A stretch of DNA of 5,791 nucleotides from Planctomycetales bacterium. GTDB taxonomy: Bacteria > Planctomycetota > SZUA-567. The stretch is from contig BNUQ01000083.1 of assembly GCA_025997475.1 (NCBI GenBank), positions 1-5,791 of the forward strand. Direction: 5' to 3'. Under the pieces are notes generated by a model. That model was not told the origin of the DNA. It saw only the letters and a list, made by a program, of their open reading frames with translations, and searched no databases. Of the stretch, positions 1 through 5,678 are shown one piece after another. Each line of letters starts with the position of its first letter. Positions within the stretch are counted from its first letter, which is position 1. The position numbers and the translations under genes are program-made.

Positions 1-913
1 TTTTGATTTGCAGACGCTGGACACGCTCGACGAGTGGCTTTATTATTTGCAGACGGACGAGATTAAAGAGGAATTTCGGGCGGAACAAGCCGACTTTTTT
101 GCCGGCGGCGCGGGCTTTATCGACGGCGGTGCGCGCCACGCGACTGCACGCGCCATACGCCGTCAGCAAAATTTCCGCGTCGGCGGTATGATAACTCTCA
201 AATTTCGCTTCCCGCGCCGCGATGTCCGCGTATTTGCGTTGCAATTTTTCGTTGTGCGCCTGCAACGCGTTGAAGTCGAGAAAAATACTGGTGACTAAAT
301 TTTTCATCGTCGCCGCGTCGCCGCCGACGCTCCACTCTTTATCGGGCGTGGGCGCGAGCGCTTCGTCGGGATACGTCAGCGGCTCAATCATTTGCCCCAG
401 CACGCCGTCGGCAAGCACATACACCGGCGAGCGGTATTTATCGGCGAGCGCGAACGCGGCGCGGGTATGGTCGCACATTTCCTGCACCGAATTGGGCGCG
501 AGCACGATGCATTTGTAATTGCCGTGTCCGCCGCCTTTGACCACTTGGTTGTAGTCGGATTGTTCGGGACCGATGTTGCCCAAACCGGGTCCGGCGCGCA
601 TCACGTCAACAATCACCGCCGGCAATTCCGCGCCGGCGAGATAGGACACGCCTTCCTGTTTCAGCGAAATGCCCGGACCGGACGACGCGGTCATCACGCG
701 GCGACCGGTCGCCGCCGCGCCATAGACCATATTGATGGCGGCTTCTTCGGACTCGGCTTGGACAAATTTGCGCCCGCACTGCGGGAACAGTTTGGCGGCA
801 TCGTGTAAAATTTCGCTGGCGGGCGTAATCGGATAGCCGAAATAACCGTCGCAACCGGCGTATAACGCGCCGATAATCACGGCGGAATTGCCTTTGGCAA
901 GTTTGGTGGGCAT
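1..913 (-). CDS. vorB: 2-oxoacid:ferredoxin oxidoreductase, alpha subunit (VorB/KorA type), 3' end outside window
   Basis: This is the alpha subunit of a multi-subunit 2-oxoacid:ferredoxin oxidoreductase, a cytoplasmic enzyme that oxidatively decarboxylates a 2-oxoacid to its acyl-CoA and reduces ferredoxin. The 304 residues visible match the short unfused alpha type. GYPITP near residues 26-31 contains the substrate-contacting threonine position known in [20 protein letters not shown] (52-67), SSGPGISL (78-84), [16 protein letters not shown] (108-123), KGGGHG (126-131) and [10 protein letters not shown] (169-178) follow in family order. The family is usually about 350-380 residues, so roughly 50 are missing beyond the left edge. 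The start is set by AAGGAG at 919-924, five bases upstream. The motifs resemble VorB (3-methyl-2-oxobutanoate) most closely, but 2-oxoglutarate (KorA) is possible; substrate cannot be fixed from this subunit. The delta subunit lies upstream, separated by a vapBC pair. Confidence 0.9.
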   Translation of the reverse strand, partial: MPTKLAKGNSAVIIGALYAGCDGYFGYPITPASEILHDAAKLFPQCGRKFVQAESEEAAINMVYGAAATGRRVMTASSGPGISLKQEGVSYLAGAELPAVIVDVMRAGPGLGNIGPEQSDYNQVVKGGGHGNYKCIVLAPNSVQEMCDHTRAAFALADKYRSPVYVLADGVLGQMIEPLTYPDEALAPTPDKEWSVGGDAATMKNLVTSIFLDFNALQAHNEKLQRKYADIAAREAKFESYHTADAEILLTAYGACSRVARTAVDKARAAGKKVGLFRPKFLFNLVRLQIIKPLVERVQRLQIK

Positions 914-947
914 AGAAACTCCTTCAAAATTTAGTTGTTTTTCTGTT

Positions 948-1352
948 TTACGGTCGCCACACTTTCAACGGAAATTCTTCGGCAATCGGGTCAAAATCGC
1001 GGTCGTTGTGCAGTAGCCACCTTTCGCCGCAAAGCGCGTAAGCGGCAATCAAACAATCCGCCGCGTTGCGCACCGTTTTTCCTTTTCGCCGCAATTGCCG
1101 GTAGATGTCAATCGCGCAATCGGTCGCCGTCAACAGGTCGGTTTCGACCATCGGATAACTCAACAAACGTTCTTTTATCGCCCTAAATTCGTGGTCTTTT
1201 ACGCCTTGCAGGACTTCTTGGTAAATGACCGGACACAAACGCAACGGCGCGTTGCGAGTGAACAACCGCTCCAACGTTTCTTTCGCGAAACTTTTCTTTT
1301 GCGGGCGGTAATAATCAATCCACACGCTGGAATCGACAAGAATGGCGTTCAT
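948..1352 (-). CDS. vapC: VapC-type PIN-domain ribonuclease toxin
   Basis: This is a 134-residue PIN-domain protein, the usual VapC size. VapC toxins are Mg2+-dependent endoribonucleases that cut tRNA or rRNA and are held inactive by VapB. The acidic site is complete: D7 in [13 protein letters not shown]46 in [12 protein letters not shown]99 in NAADCLIAA, and D117 with D119 in LHNDRDFD. The toxin therefore looks catalytically intact. A longer reading frame begins nine codons earlier, but I choose the ATG at 1350-1352 because [11 protein letters not shown] is the normal PIN start and because this ATG overlaps the vapB TGA stop as ATGA, the usual sign of translational coupling. The stop is 34 bases before vorB. 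The RNA target cannot be read from the sequence. Confidence 0.93.
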   Translation of the reverse strand: MNAILVDSSVWIDYYRPQKKSFAKETLERLFTRNAPLRLCPVIYQEVLQGVKDHEFRAIKERLLSYPMVETDLLTATDCAIDIYRQLRRKGKTVRNAADCLIAAYALCGERWLLHNDRDFDPIAEEFPLKVWRP

Positions 1353-1627
1353 AACGTCGCTCGCATCTCGCCTTCCCAAACGCCGGAGTCCTTGTAATCC
1401 AGCATTTGCATATTGCGATAATAGCGGACAAGTTCTTTCAGCGCGGTGTTGAGCAACTGGTCTTTGGTCGTGATGTTGGTCAATTCCATCGCCTTGCGCA
1501 CGAGTTCGTCGTCAAGTTCGACCGAAGTTTTTTTGGCAATCGCCCGCTTCAAAGACGCGGCGGTGTCTTTGGTCGTCCGCATCGCTTTTTTCACTAACGC
1601 CTCGTCAAGTTTAACCGCAGTTTTCAT
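1349..1627 (-). CDS. vapB: VapB-type antitoxin with duplicated ribbon-helix-helix motif
   Basis: This 92-residue antitoxin would neutralise the VapC encoded just downstream and normally represses its own operon by binding DNA through a ribbon-helix-helix (RHH). The C-terminal tail LDYKDSGVWEGEM (76-88) is the typical toxin-binding end of this VapB group. Unusually, the DNA-binding motif appears twice. KTAVKLDEALVKKAM (residues 2-16) is repeated as KTSVELDDELVRKAM (33-47), and each is followed by TTKD and a second helix (18-32 and 53-68). Copy 1 lacks about four residues in the turn between the helices. Members of this family that I know have one copy and about 60-75 residues. GGAGGG upstream, six bases from the ATG, supports the start, and no internal start would give a one-copy form. 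A weak promoter match (TTGCTT, 16 bases, TAAAAC at 1693-1666) overlaps the end of vorD; I give it low weight. Confidence 0.9.
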   Translation of the reverse strand: MKTAVKLDEALVKKAMRTTKDTAASLKRAIAKKTSVELDDELVRKAMELTNITTKDQLLNTALKELVRYYRNMQMLDYKDSGVWEGEMRATL

Positions 1628-1668
1628 CGTTAGCCCTCCGTTGGTTTCGCGTCCGCCGGTTTGTCGTT

Positions 1669-1881
1669 TTATTCTTTAATCACCGACAAGCAATTCGGTT
1701 CGGGGCAGGTGTAATAGCAGTTGCCGCAACCGACGCAACCGGCGCCGACGTATTCGATATATTCGTAGCCGCGGTCGTTGAGTTTGCCGCTCGGGCGCAA
1801 CAATTTTTTCGGACACGCCAACGCGCACCGTCCGCACGCCTTGCATTCCAACGCCACGATTTGCGGATAAGGAACTTCCAT
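1669..1881 (-). CDS. vorD: 2-oxoacid oxidoreductase delta subunit, two-cluster ferredoxin (VorD/KorD type)
   Basis: This is a 70-residue ferredoxin-like subunit that would pass electrons from the thiamine-dependent catalytic subunits to external ferredoxin. Two cysteine motifs each fit a [4Fe-4S] cluster: [12 protein letters not shown] with C13, C16, C19 and C23, and [12 protein letters not shown] with C49, C52, C55 and C59. C64 is an extra cysteine. All eight expected ligands are present. The size and the segment between the clusters ([12 protein letters not shown]) match small delta subunits that precede the alpha gene in VOR/KOR operons. GAGGAG at 1888-1893, six bases from the ATG, fixes the start. 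The matching alpha subunit begins 755 bases downstream, after the vapBC pair, so its role is inferred from sequence type and context together. A stand-alone ferredoxin is the alternative. Confidence 0.88.
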   Translation of the reverse strand: MEVPYPQIVALECKACGRCALACPKKLLRPSGKLNDRGYEYIEYVGAGCVGCGNCYYTCPEPNCLSVIKE

Positions 1882-1910
1882 TATTTTCTCCTCTCACTGA
1901 AAGAAAAAAC

Positions 1911-2108
1911 TCATCCACAAATTTTCACGAATTAGACGAATTAACACGAATTTAAGAGCAAGAGATTTCTCACAGAGCCACAGAGACCCGGAGAGAAAAA
2001 AGAGAAGAAATAAATGATTTCGTTTTTCTCGGTGGAACGCTGTGCCTCTGTGCCTCTGTGAGAAAAGATTAGTGAAAATCGGTTTAATTCATGAAAATTC
2101 GTGGACGA
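1911..2108. repeat. 198-base nested imperfect palindrome in the nusA-vorD gap
   Basis: Two sets of inverted arms are nested. The outer arms, 1911-1934 and 2085-2108, match at 21 of 24 positions, and every mismatch is a transition. The inner arms, 1966-1985 and 2046-2065, match at 19 of 20 and are built from the simple unit CACAGAG. Short GAATTA repeats lie at 1928-1950. The element almost fills the gap between nusA and vorD. Read as minus-strand RNA it would fold into a long hairpin followed by six T (1904-1909). Read in the plus direction it is followed by a T-rich run before 2124. It may therefore end nusA transcription, or simply be a dispersed intergenic repeat. There is no coding content. 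Confidence 0.8.
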
Positions 2109-2122
2109 ATCTCTTGTTTTTT

Positions 2123-3448
2123 TTACCCCGCCGCTTCCGCCGCCGGTTCCGACACCGTCTCCGCCTCGACCGCCGCCGTCTCTTGAACTTCCGCGATAAT
2201 TTCCGGGTCGAGGTTGTTCACCATTGATTGCATTTCCAACGCCTCTTTCTTTTTCTCCGCCGCGTGCGTTTTACGCATCCGGTCATCGACCAGCCGTTGC
2301 TGATAACCCGCCACCGCGAACTTGTAAATTTTATCCGCGTCCTTGCCGGAAATACCGGCGATTTTCGCCAACTCGCCGGTGCCGGATTCGACGATGTCTT
2401 GGAAGCACTCGAAGCCGTTCATCGTTAAATTATTGGCGATTTCGTCGTTGATTTCCGGTAACGCCGCGATTTCCTCGCGTCCGAGCGCCCGCCATTCGCT
2501 ATGTTGGTCCACCGTCATCACGCTTAAATCCCAACCGGTGAGTTTGCTCGACAGCCGCACGTTTTGCCCTTTGCGCCCGATGGCGAGCGACAGTTGCTCG
2601 TCGTCAACAATGACGCGGGCGCGATTGCGGCGCGCGTCAAATTCGATGGCTTGAATTTCGGCGGGCGCCAACGCGTTGCGGATAAACATTTCGATATTGT
2701 CGTTCCAGCGCACGATGTCGATTTTTTCGCCGCCGAGTTCATCGACGATATTGCGGATGCGACTGCCCTTCACGCCGACGCAGGCGCCGACCGGGTCCAC
2801 GCGGCTGTCGGGACAGGTAACCGCGAGTTTCGTCCGGTAGCCCGGCTCGCGGACGATGCCTTTAATTTCGACGACGTGGTCAAAAATTTCCGGCACTTCC
2901 ATTTCAAACATTTCGCGCACAAGATTCGGATGGGTGCGCGAGAGCGTGATTTGCACGCGATTGCCGCGTTTGCGGACGCTGGTTACGTAACAGCGCAGAC
3001 GCTCGCCGGGTTTGTAATTTTCCGCCGGCACCTGTTCGTTGCGCGGGACGAGGGCTTCGATGTTGCCGATGTTGACGACCACCGCGCCGCGCTCGACGCG
3101 CTGAACGCTACCGACGACGACCGTGCCTTCTTTTTCGCGATAGTTGCCGAACACGACATCGCTTTCGGCTTCGCGAATCCGCTGGATGATAATTTGCTTC
3201 GCCGTTTGCGCGGCGATGCGCCCGAAGATGGCGGGGTCTAAAGTTTTCAGAGGACGGTCGCCGTCGAGCAACACAATGTCGCCGGTGTCGCGGCTGATGC
3301 GGATGCGGAGTTCCTCAATGTCGGGGAATTTTTTGCGGGCGGCGGCGACGAGCGCCGTTTCGACGCCGTCGAGCAACAGTTCGCGGTCAACGCCTTTTTC
3401 CATTTGCAAACTGCTGAGCAGTCGCAGAAATTCTTCATTGCCGGGCAT
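2123..3448 (-). CDS. nusA: Transcription termination/antitermination factor NusA
   Basis: NusA binds RNA polymerase near the RNA exit channel. It promotes pausing and hairpin-dependent termination and takes part in antitermination complexes. The 441 residues give the expected domain order: an N-terminal polymerase-binding domain (about 1-105, with FGRIAAQTAKQ at 75-85), S1 (about 106-172), KH1 (about 176-255, with DPVGACVGVKGSR at 218-230), KH2 (about 256-315, with AIGRKGQNVRL at 289-299), and a helix-hairpin-helix-like segment (about 328-380). A charged and Ala/Glu-rich tail ends the protein. The N-terminal domain is shortened: only about 16 residues separate GDI (56-58) from FGRIAAQ, where I recall about 50 in Thermotoga and Firmicutes NusA. 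AGAGGT at 3455-3460, six bases from the ATG, supports the start. rimP and infB, the usual neighbours, are absent on both sides. Confidence 0.98.
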   Translation of the reverse strand: MPGNEEFLRLLSSLQMEKGVDRELLLDGVETALVAAARKKFPDIEELRIRISRDTGDIVLLDGDRPLKTLDPAIFGRIAAQTAKQIIIQRIREAESDVVFGNYREKEGTVVVGSVQRVERGAVVVNIGNIEALVPRNEQVPAENYKPGERLRCYVTSVRKRGNRVQITLSRTHPNLVREMFEMEVPEIFDHVVEIKGIVREPGYRTKLAVTCPDSRVDPVGACVGVKGSRIRNIVDELGGEKIDIVRWNDNIEMFIRNALAPAEIQAIEFDARRNRARVIVDDEQLSLAIGRKGQNVRLSSKLTGWDLSVMTVDQHSEWRALGREEIAALPEINDEIANNLTMNGFECFQDIVESGTGELAKIAGISGKDADKIYKFAVAGYQQRLVDDRMRKTHAAEKKKEALEMQSMVNNLDPEIIAEVQETAAVEAETVSEPAAEAAG

Positions 3449-3481
3449 AATTTTACCTCTCGTTAAAAATAAGAAATCGCC

Positions 3482-3517
3482 AAAAAAGAAAAAAACGGTC
3501 GCGGTCGCCCGCGTCCG
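3482..3517 (-). terminator. Intrinsic terminator 33 bases upstream of the nusA start
   Basis: On the minus strand, CGGACGCGG (3517-3509), a GCGA tetraloop (3508-3505) and CCGCGACCG (3504-3496) form a nine-pair stem with one mismatch. TTTTTTTCTTTTTT (3495-3482) follows at once. The GC-rich stem, GNRA loop and long T tract are all textbook. Its position is odd, because only 33 bases, including the ribosome binding site, separate it from the nusA ATG. It either attenuates the nusA leader or ends transcription from the TPR gene 360 bases upstream. Confidence 0.88.
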
Positions 3518-3553
3518 TCATCAAAAAAACACCTGCCTGTCCCACGGGCGCGT

Positions 3554-3581
3554 ATCGTAAAAAGACGCCCCTGAAAGTCAA
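3554..3581 (-). promoter_or_regulatory. Candidate sigma70-type promoter for nusA
   Basis: On the minus strand a -35 match TTGACT (3581-3576, five of six consensus bases) and a -10 match TACGAT (3559-3554, four of six) are separated by 16 bases. Transcription would start near 3547 and give a leader of about 98 bases that contains the terminator at 3517-3482. This was found by eye. The -10 is imperfect and other promoters farther upstream are possible. Confidence 0.42.
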
Positions 3582-3586
3582 ACGAA

Positions 3587-3705
3587 AATCCACAATTGAG
3601 GGAAAAGGGGAAAGGGCAATTAAGAATTAAAAATTGTGGATTGAACTTAAAAATTGCGCGAAGCGATTTTGAGAATCAAACTCCATAATTTTTAATTCTT
3701 AATTA
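3587..3705. repeat. AT-rich inverted repeat unit with nested arms
   Basis: The arms 3617-3639 and 3683-3705 are inverted copies matching at 21 of 23 positions, built around TTAAGAATTAAAAATT. Between them a small hairpin has seven-base arms at 3651-3657 and 3663-3669 with one G-T pair and loop GCGAA. A third element, ATCCACAATT at 3588-3597, pairs perfectly with 3632-3641 (11 bases counting 3587 and 3642). The right end overlaps the TA flank of the neighbouring palindromic element by two bases. Composition is unlike the adjoining genes, and it looks like a dispersed intergenic repeat. Confidence 0.7.
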
Positions 3706-3866
3706 GACCTGTTCTAAACCTACGAGCGAGCAAATGTTCGGGTCTAATTTTTCGTGCCGCAAGGAAAAATGACGAAGCAATACCGAGAGTATTGCAAGGA
3801 ATTTTGACGCGGCGGGACGGAAAATTAGCCGAAAATTTGCCGAGAATTGGTTGTCGAACAGGTCTA
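3704..3866. mobile_element. 163-base palindromic MITE-like element with TA flanks
   Basis: The ends are perfect 11-base inverted repeats, TAGACCTGTTC (3704-3714) and GAACAGGTCTA (3856-3866). The inversion continues inward: 3730-3760 matches the reverse complement of 3812-3840 closely with a two-base gap. The centre is a perfect seven-base stem, GCAATAC (3777-3783) and GTATTGC (3789-3795). Both arms together account for nearly the whole unit. There is no transposase, so this fits a non-autonomous element moved in trans. TA at both outer ends fits TA target duplication as in IS630/mariner-type elements, but because TA is its own reverse complement this is only suggestive. It ends ten bases past the TPR gene stop. 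Confidence 0.68.
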
Positions 3867-3876
3867 TTGCTCTTCG

Positions 3877-5538
3877 TTATAGCGCCCAATCGGGAATGTC
3901 GTCCGGTAAAAAATCCTCGGCGGAGAGCGGCGCGAACGGCTGGCGCGTTGACTTTTGCGGCGGCAACAACGCCGGTATTTCGTCCAAGACCTCGCTAAGC
4001 GAAACGTTATTTTCCGCCTTAAATTCGGGCGTCGGTCGGTCGTTATTGGCGGCGCTAACGGAATTAACGGAATTGCCGGCGGCGCCGATTTTATTCTCCG
4101 TCGGCAACGTCATCGCGCCCGCCGCCGCTCGCAGGTCGTCCGCGAAAGTAATCGGCGCGGACGCCATCGTCAGCACGTCGGCGTTAATCGGCGTCATCTC
4201 TTTTTTGATGGCGGCGACTTGCGCGTCCATTTGCCACAGTTCCTCCGTCTTGGCGACCGGCGCGAGGTCTTCCGTTATGATTAAATCGTCAAACTCGTCC
4301 GCCATCGGCAAATCGCTTCGGTCGATAAACGGATTTTTTTCCACCCGCGCCAATTGCGGCGCTTGCGGCGCCATCGGCGCGTGGGCGATAACGCCCGCGT
4401 TCGGCGCGACCACGCCCGCGTTACTGCGCAGAGGACGATTTTGCGGTTCGGTGTCGCGAACCGACGCCAGCGCCTCAATGTCGCGCGTCATCGCCAATTT
4501 CGCCGAAGTCAATTCCGCGTCCAACTGCCGCGCGAGCGGATGCTCCGGCGCGATTTGCAAACAGTTCGCCAAATACGCGGCGGCGTCGCCGAATTGATGC
4601 CGGTCTTTGCCCAACGCGAACGCGACGCGCGCTTTCAGAAATTGCAAGTCCGCGTCCGGCGCGCCGTTCAGCGTTTCGGCTTGGCGATACGCGCCGAGCG
4701 CTTTTTCCAACTGTCCCGCCGCCGGATTGAGCGTGTGCCGATATTCGTAGAACAAGCCGATTTCTTTGTAGAGCCAAGCGTGATTGGCGGCTTTGCGGCG
4801 GGCTTCGAGGTAATAACTCTCGGCGTCGGTAAAATCACTGGCGCGCGCCGCTTTTCGCGCCGCTTCGACGAGCGGCATATAATTTTCGAGCGGACGTTGC
4901 GTAATCGCACGCGGCGCTTCGTAGTTGGCGGTTACGGTTTCAATGTGTTGACGAACAAACGCCGGCGCGCCTTGCGACACCGCTTGCGCGAAGGACTCTT
5001 TCGCCTCGGCGACTTTGCCCTGCTCCAACAACCGGTCGCCGGTCGCGATTTGTTTCAGCATTTCGTCGTCAATCGCCTCGCCGGTAATCGGCGCGATTTT
5101 TTCGACGGCAATCCACGGTAAGTTGGCATAGACCTCTTCGACAAAACCGGCGATTTTCACCGTGTCGTAGCGGGACAGCGATTCGAGCGCGGCGAGGGCT
5201 TCGTGATTGTCTTTGCGGACATAAAGCGACGACAGTAAATTGCGCCGCGCGGTTTTGTCCCAGAGTTCGGCTTCGACGGGCCAGACGACGAAATTCACAT
5301 ATTCTTTCGGCGTGAACAAATCGGCGTCCTGCCGGAAAAGTTCGCCGCGTTTGGCGAAACGACAGGTGAAAACGACGGCTTGCCGGTTGAATTGATGCGG
5401 CGCGCGAACGAGCCGTTTCACGTCGATAAATTGCGGCTTGACGGCGTCGGTTTGCGCCCAGACCCGCGCGCGCGCGCCCACCGAAATGCCGACCACGCTT
5501 AACACCGCCAATATCGCCACACAAATACGCAGATTCAT
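3877..5538 (-). CDS. Exported protein with OB-like N-terminal domain, TPR-type helices and disordered tail
   Basis: I do not recognise a named family for this 553-residue protein. Residues 1-29 look like a Sec signal peptide: R4, a hydrophobic run 5-20, and possible cleavage after VWA (26-28). There is no lipobox. Residues about 36-152 are beta-rich with pieces such as RLVRAPHQFNRQAVVFTCRF, YDTVKIAGFVEEVY and LPWIAVEKI, which suggest a small OB-like barrel. Residues about 158-345 are helical with TPR-like spacing (for example GDRLLEQGKVAEAKESFAQA, DFTDAESYYLEARRKAANHA, FGDAAAYLANCLQIAPEHP). From about 346 the chain is Ala/Pro/Asp-rich and probably disordered. It includes a seven-residue near-repeat (AGVVAPN, AGVIAHA) and ends with two related acidic motifs, LDEIPALLPP and PDDIPDWAL. 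It is probably a periplasmic or surface scaffold. The only ribosome binding site near the ATG is a modest GGTGG inside a hairpin. No other in-frame start is better. Confidence 0.88.
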   Translation of the reverse strand: MNLRICVAILAVLSVVGISVGARARVWAQTDAVKPQFIDVKRLVRAPHQFNRQAVVFTCRFAKRGELFRQDADLFTPKEYVNFVVWPVEAELWDKTARRNLLSSLYVRKDNHEALAALESLSRYDTVKIAGFVEEVYANLPWIAVEKIAPITGEAIDDEMLKQIATGDRLLEQGKVAEAKESFAQAVSQGAPAFVRQHIETVTANYEAPRAITQRPLENYMPLVEAARKAARASDFTDAESYYLEARRKAANHAWLYKEIGLFYEYRHTLNPAAGQLEKALGAYRQAETLNGAPDADLQFLKARVAFALGKDRHQFGDAAAYLANCLQIAPEHPLARQLDAELTSAKLAMTRDIEALASVRDTEPQNRPLRSNAGVVAPNAGVIAHAPMAPQAPQLARVEKNPFIDRSDLPMADEFDDLIITEDLAPVAKTEELWQMDAQVAAIKKEMTPINADVLTMASAPITFADDLRAAAGAMTLPTENKIGAAGNSVNSVSAANNDRPTPEFKAENNVSLSEVLDEIPALLPPQKSTRQPFAPLSAEDFLPDDIPDWAL

Positions 5539-5542
5539 AATG

Positions 5543-5573
5543 CCACCGTCCGGTTAGAGTTGGAAAACGGTGG
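5543..5573 (-). promoter_or_regulatory. Hairpin covering the ribosome binding site of the TPR gene
   Basis: CCACCGT (5543-5549) and ACGGTGG (5567-5573) are perfect seven-base inverted repeats with a 17-base loop. On the minus-strand message the second arm, ACGGTGG, contains the only purine-rich site before the ATG at 5538-5536, so the fold would hide the ribosome binding site. It could equally be a protein operator between the divergent starts. The sequence does not decide which. Confidence 0.4.
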
Positions 5574-5618
5574 TTTATCGGCACGCCGGCGAGGGAAACT
5601 TTAACGGAGGGCGTAATT

Positions 5619-5678
5619 ATGAAATCAAGGCGTGTTCACTATAATTTTTTGCAATTTTACCGAAAGGGGCTGGCATAG
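5619..5678 (+). pseudogene. 5' remnant of a small plus-strand gene cut by the insertion sequence
   Basis: GGAGGG (5606-5611) sits seven bases before an ATG at 5619 on the plus strand, as strong a site as that of vapB. The reading frame gives MKSRRVHYNFLQFYRK, then enters the probable insertion-sequence end at 5666 and stops at TAG 5676-5678 after 19 codons. The simplest reading is a gene interrupted after about 15 codons, whose remainder would lie beyond the far end of the element. I do not recognise the fragment. It diverges from the TPR gene. Chance is possible because the fragment is short. Confidence 0.35.

Larger units (their letters stand above)
3449..3876. other. 428-base non-coding region between the TPR gene and nusA
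   Basis: No convincing gene lies here on either strand. Going in transcription order (3876 down), the region holds ten bases after the TPR stop codon, the TA-flanked palindromic element, the AT-rich palindrome, a candidate promoter, a strong terminator and the nusA ribosome binding site. Each is listed separately. A second run of seven T on the minus strand (3523-3529) has no good hairpin in front of it. Short reading frames crossing the palindromic element have no ribosome binding site and look like chance. Confidence 0.7.

Noticed and set aside
1..55. Direct repeat ATTTGCAGACG at 6-16 and 45-55 within vorB, where the usual RP-x-x-LWPFP-like segment looks altered
   Set aside because: The frame stays open across both copies and the downstream [10 protein letters not shown] fits the family, so a frameshift or duplication is not supported. 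The gene is cut off too soon to judge.
1353..1379. Upstream ATG extending vapC by nine codons
   Set aside because: The extension overlaps vapB deeply, whereas the ATGA overlap at 1349-1352 and the normal PIN start favour the shorter form.
2564..3241. Long plus-strand open frame (225 codons) opposite nusA
   Set aside because: It is a shadow of the GC-rich codon pattern of nusA, with no ribosome binding site and a composition typical of antisense frames.
3523..3529. Second run of seven T on the minus strand in the nusA leader, considered as another terminator
   Set aside because: No stable hairpin lies directly before it; the nearest stem (3546-3550 with 3566-3570) is too far away.
3506..3550. 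Possible antiterminator: CGCCCGTG (3550-3543, minus) could pair with CGCGGGCG (3513-3506, minus), competing with the nusA leader terminator
   Set aside because: If transcription starts near 3547, part of the upstream arm is missing from the RNA. Short GC-rich complementarity is common in this sequence.
3692..3889. 65-codon minus-strand frame across the palindromic element and the end of the TPR gene
   Set aside because: It lies mostly in an inverted repeat, has no ribosome binding site, overlaps the TPR stop and resembles no known protein.
4354..5121. Long plus-strand open frame (255 codons) opposite the TPR gene
   Set aside because: It is an arginine-rich antisense shadow of a GC-rich coding region with no start signals.
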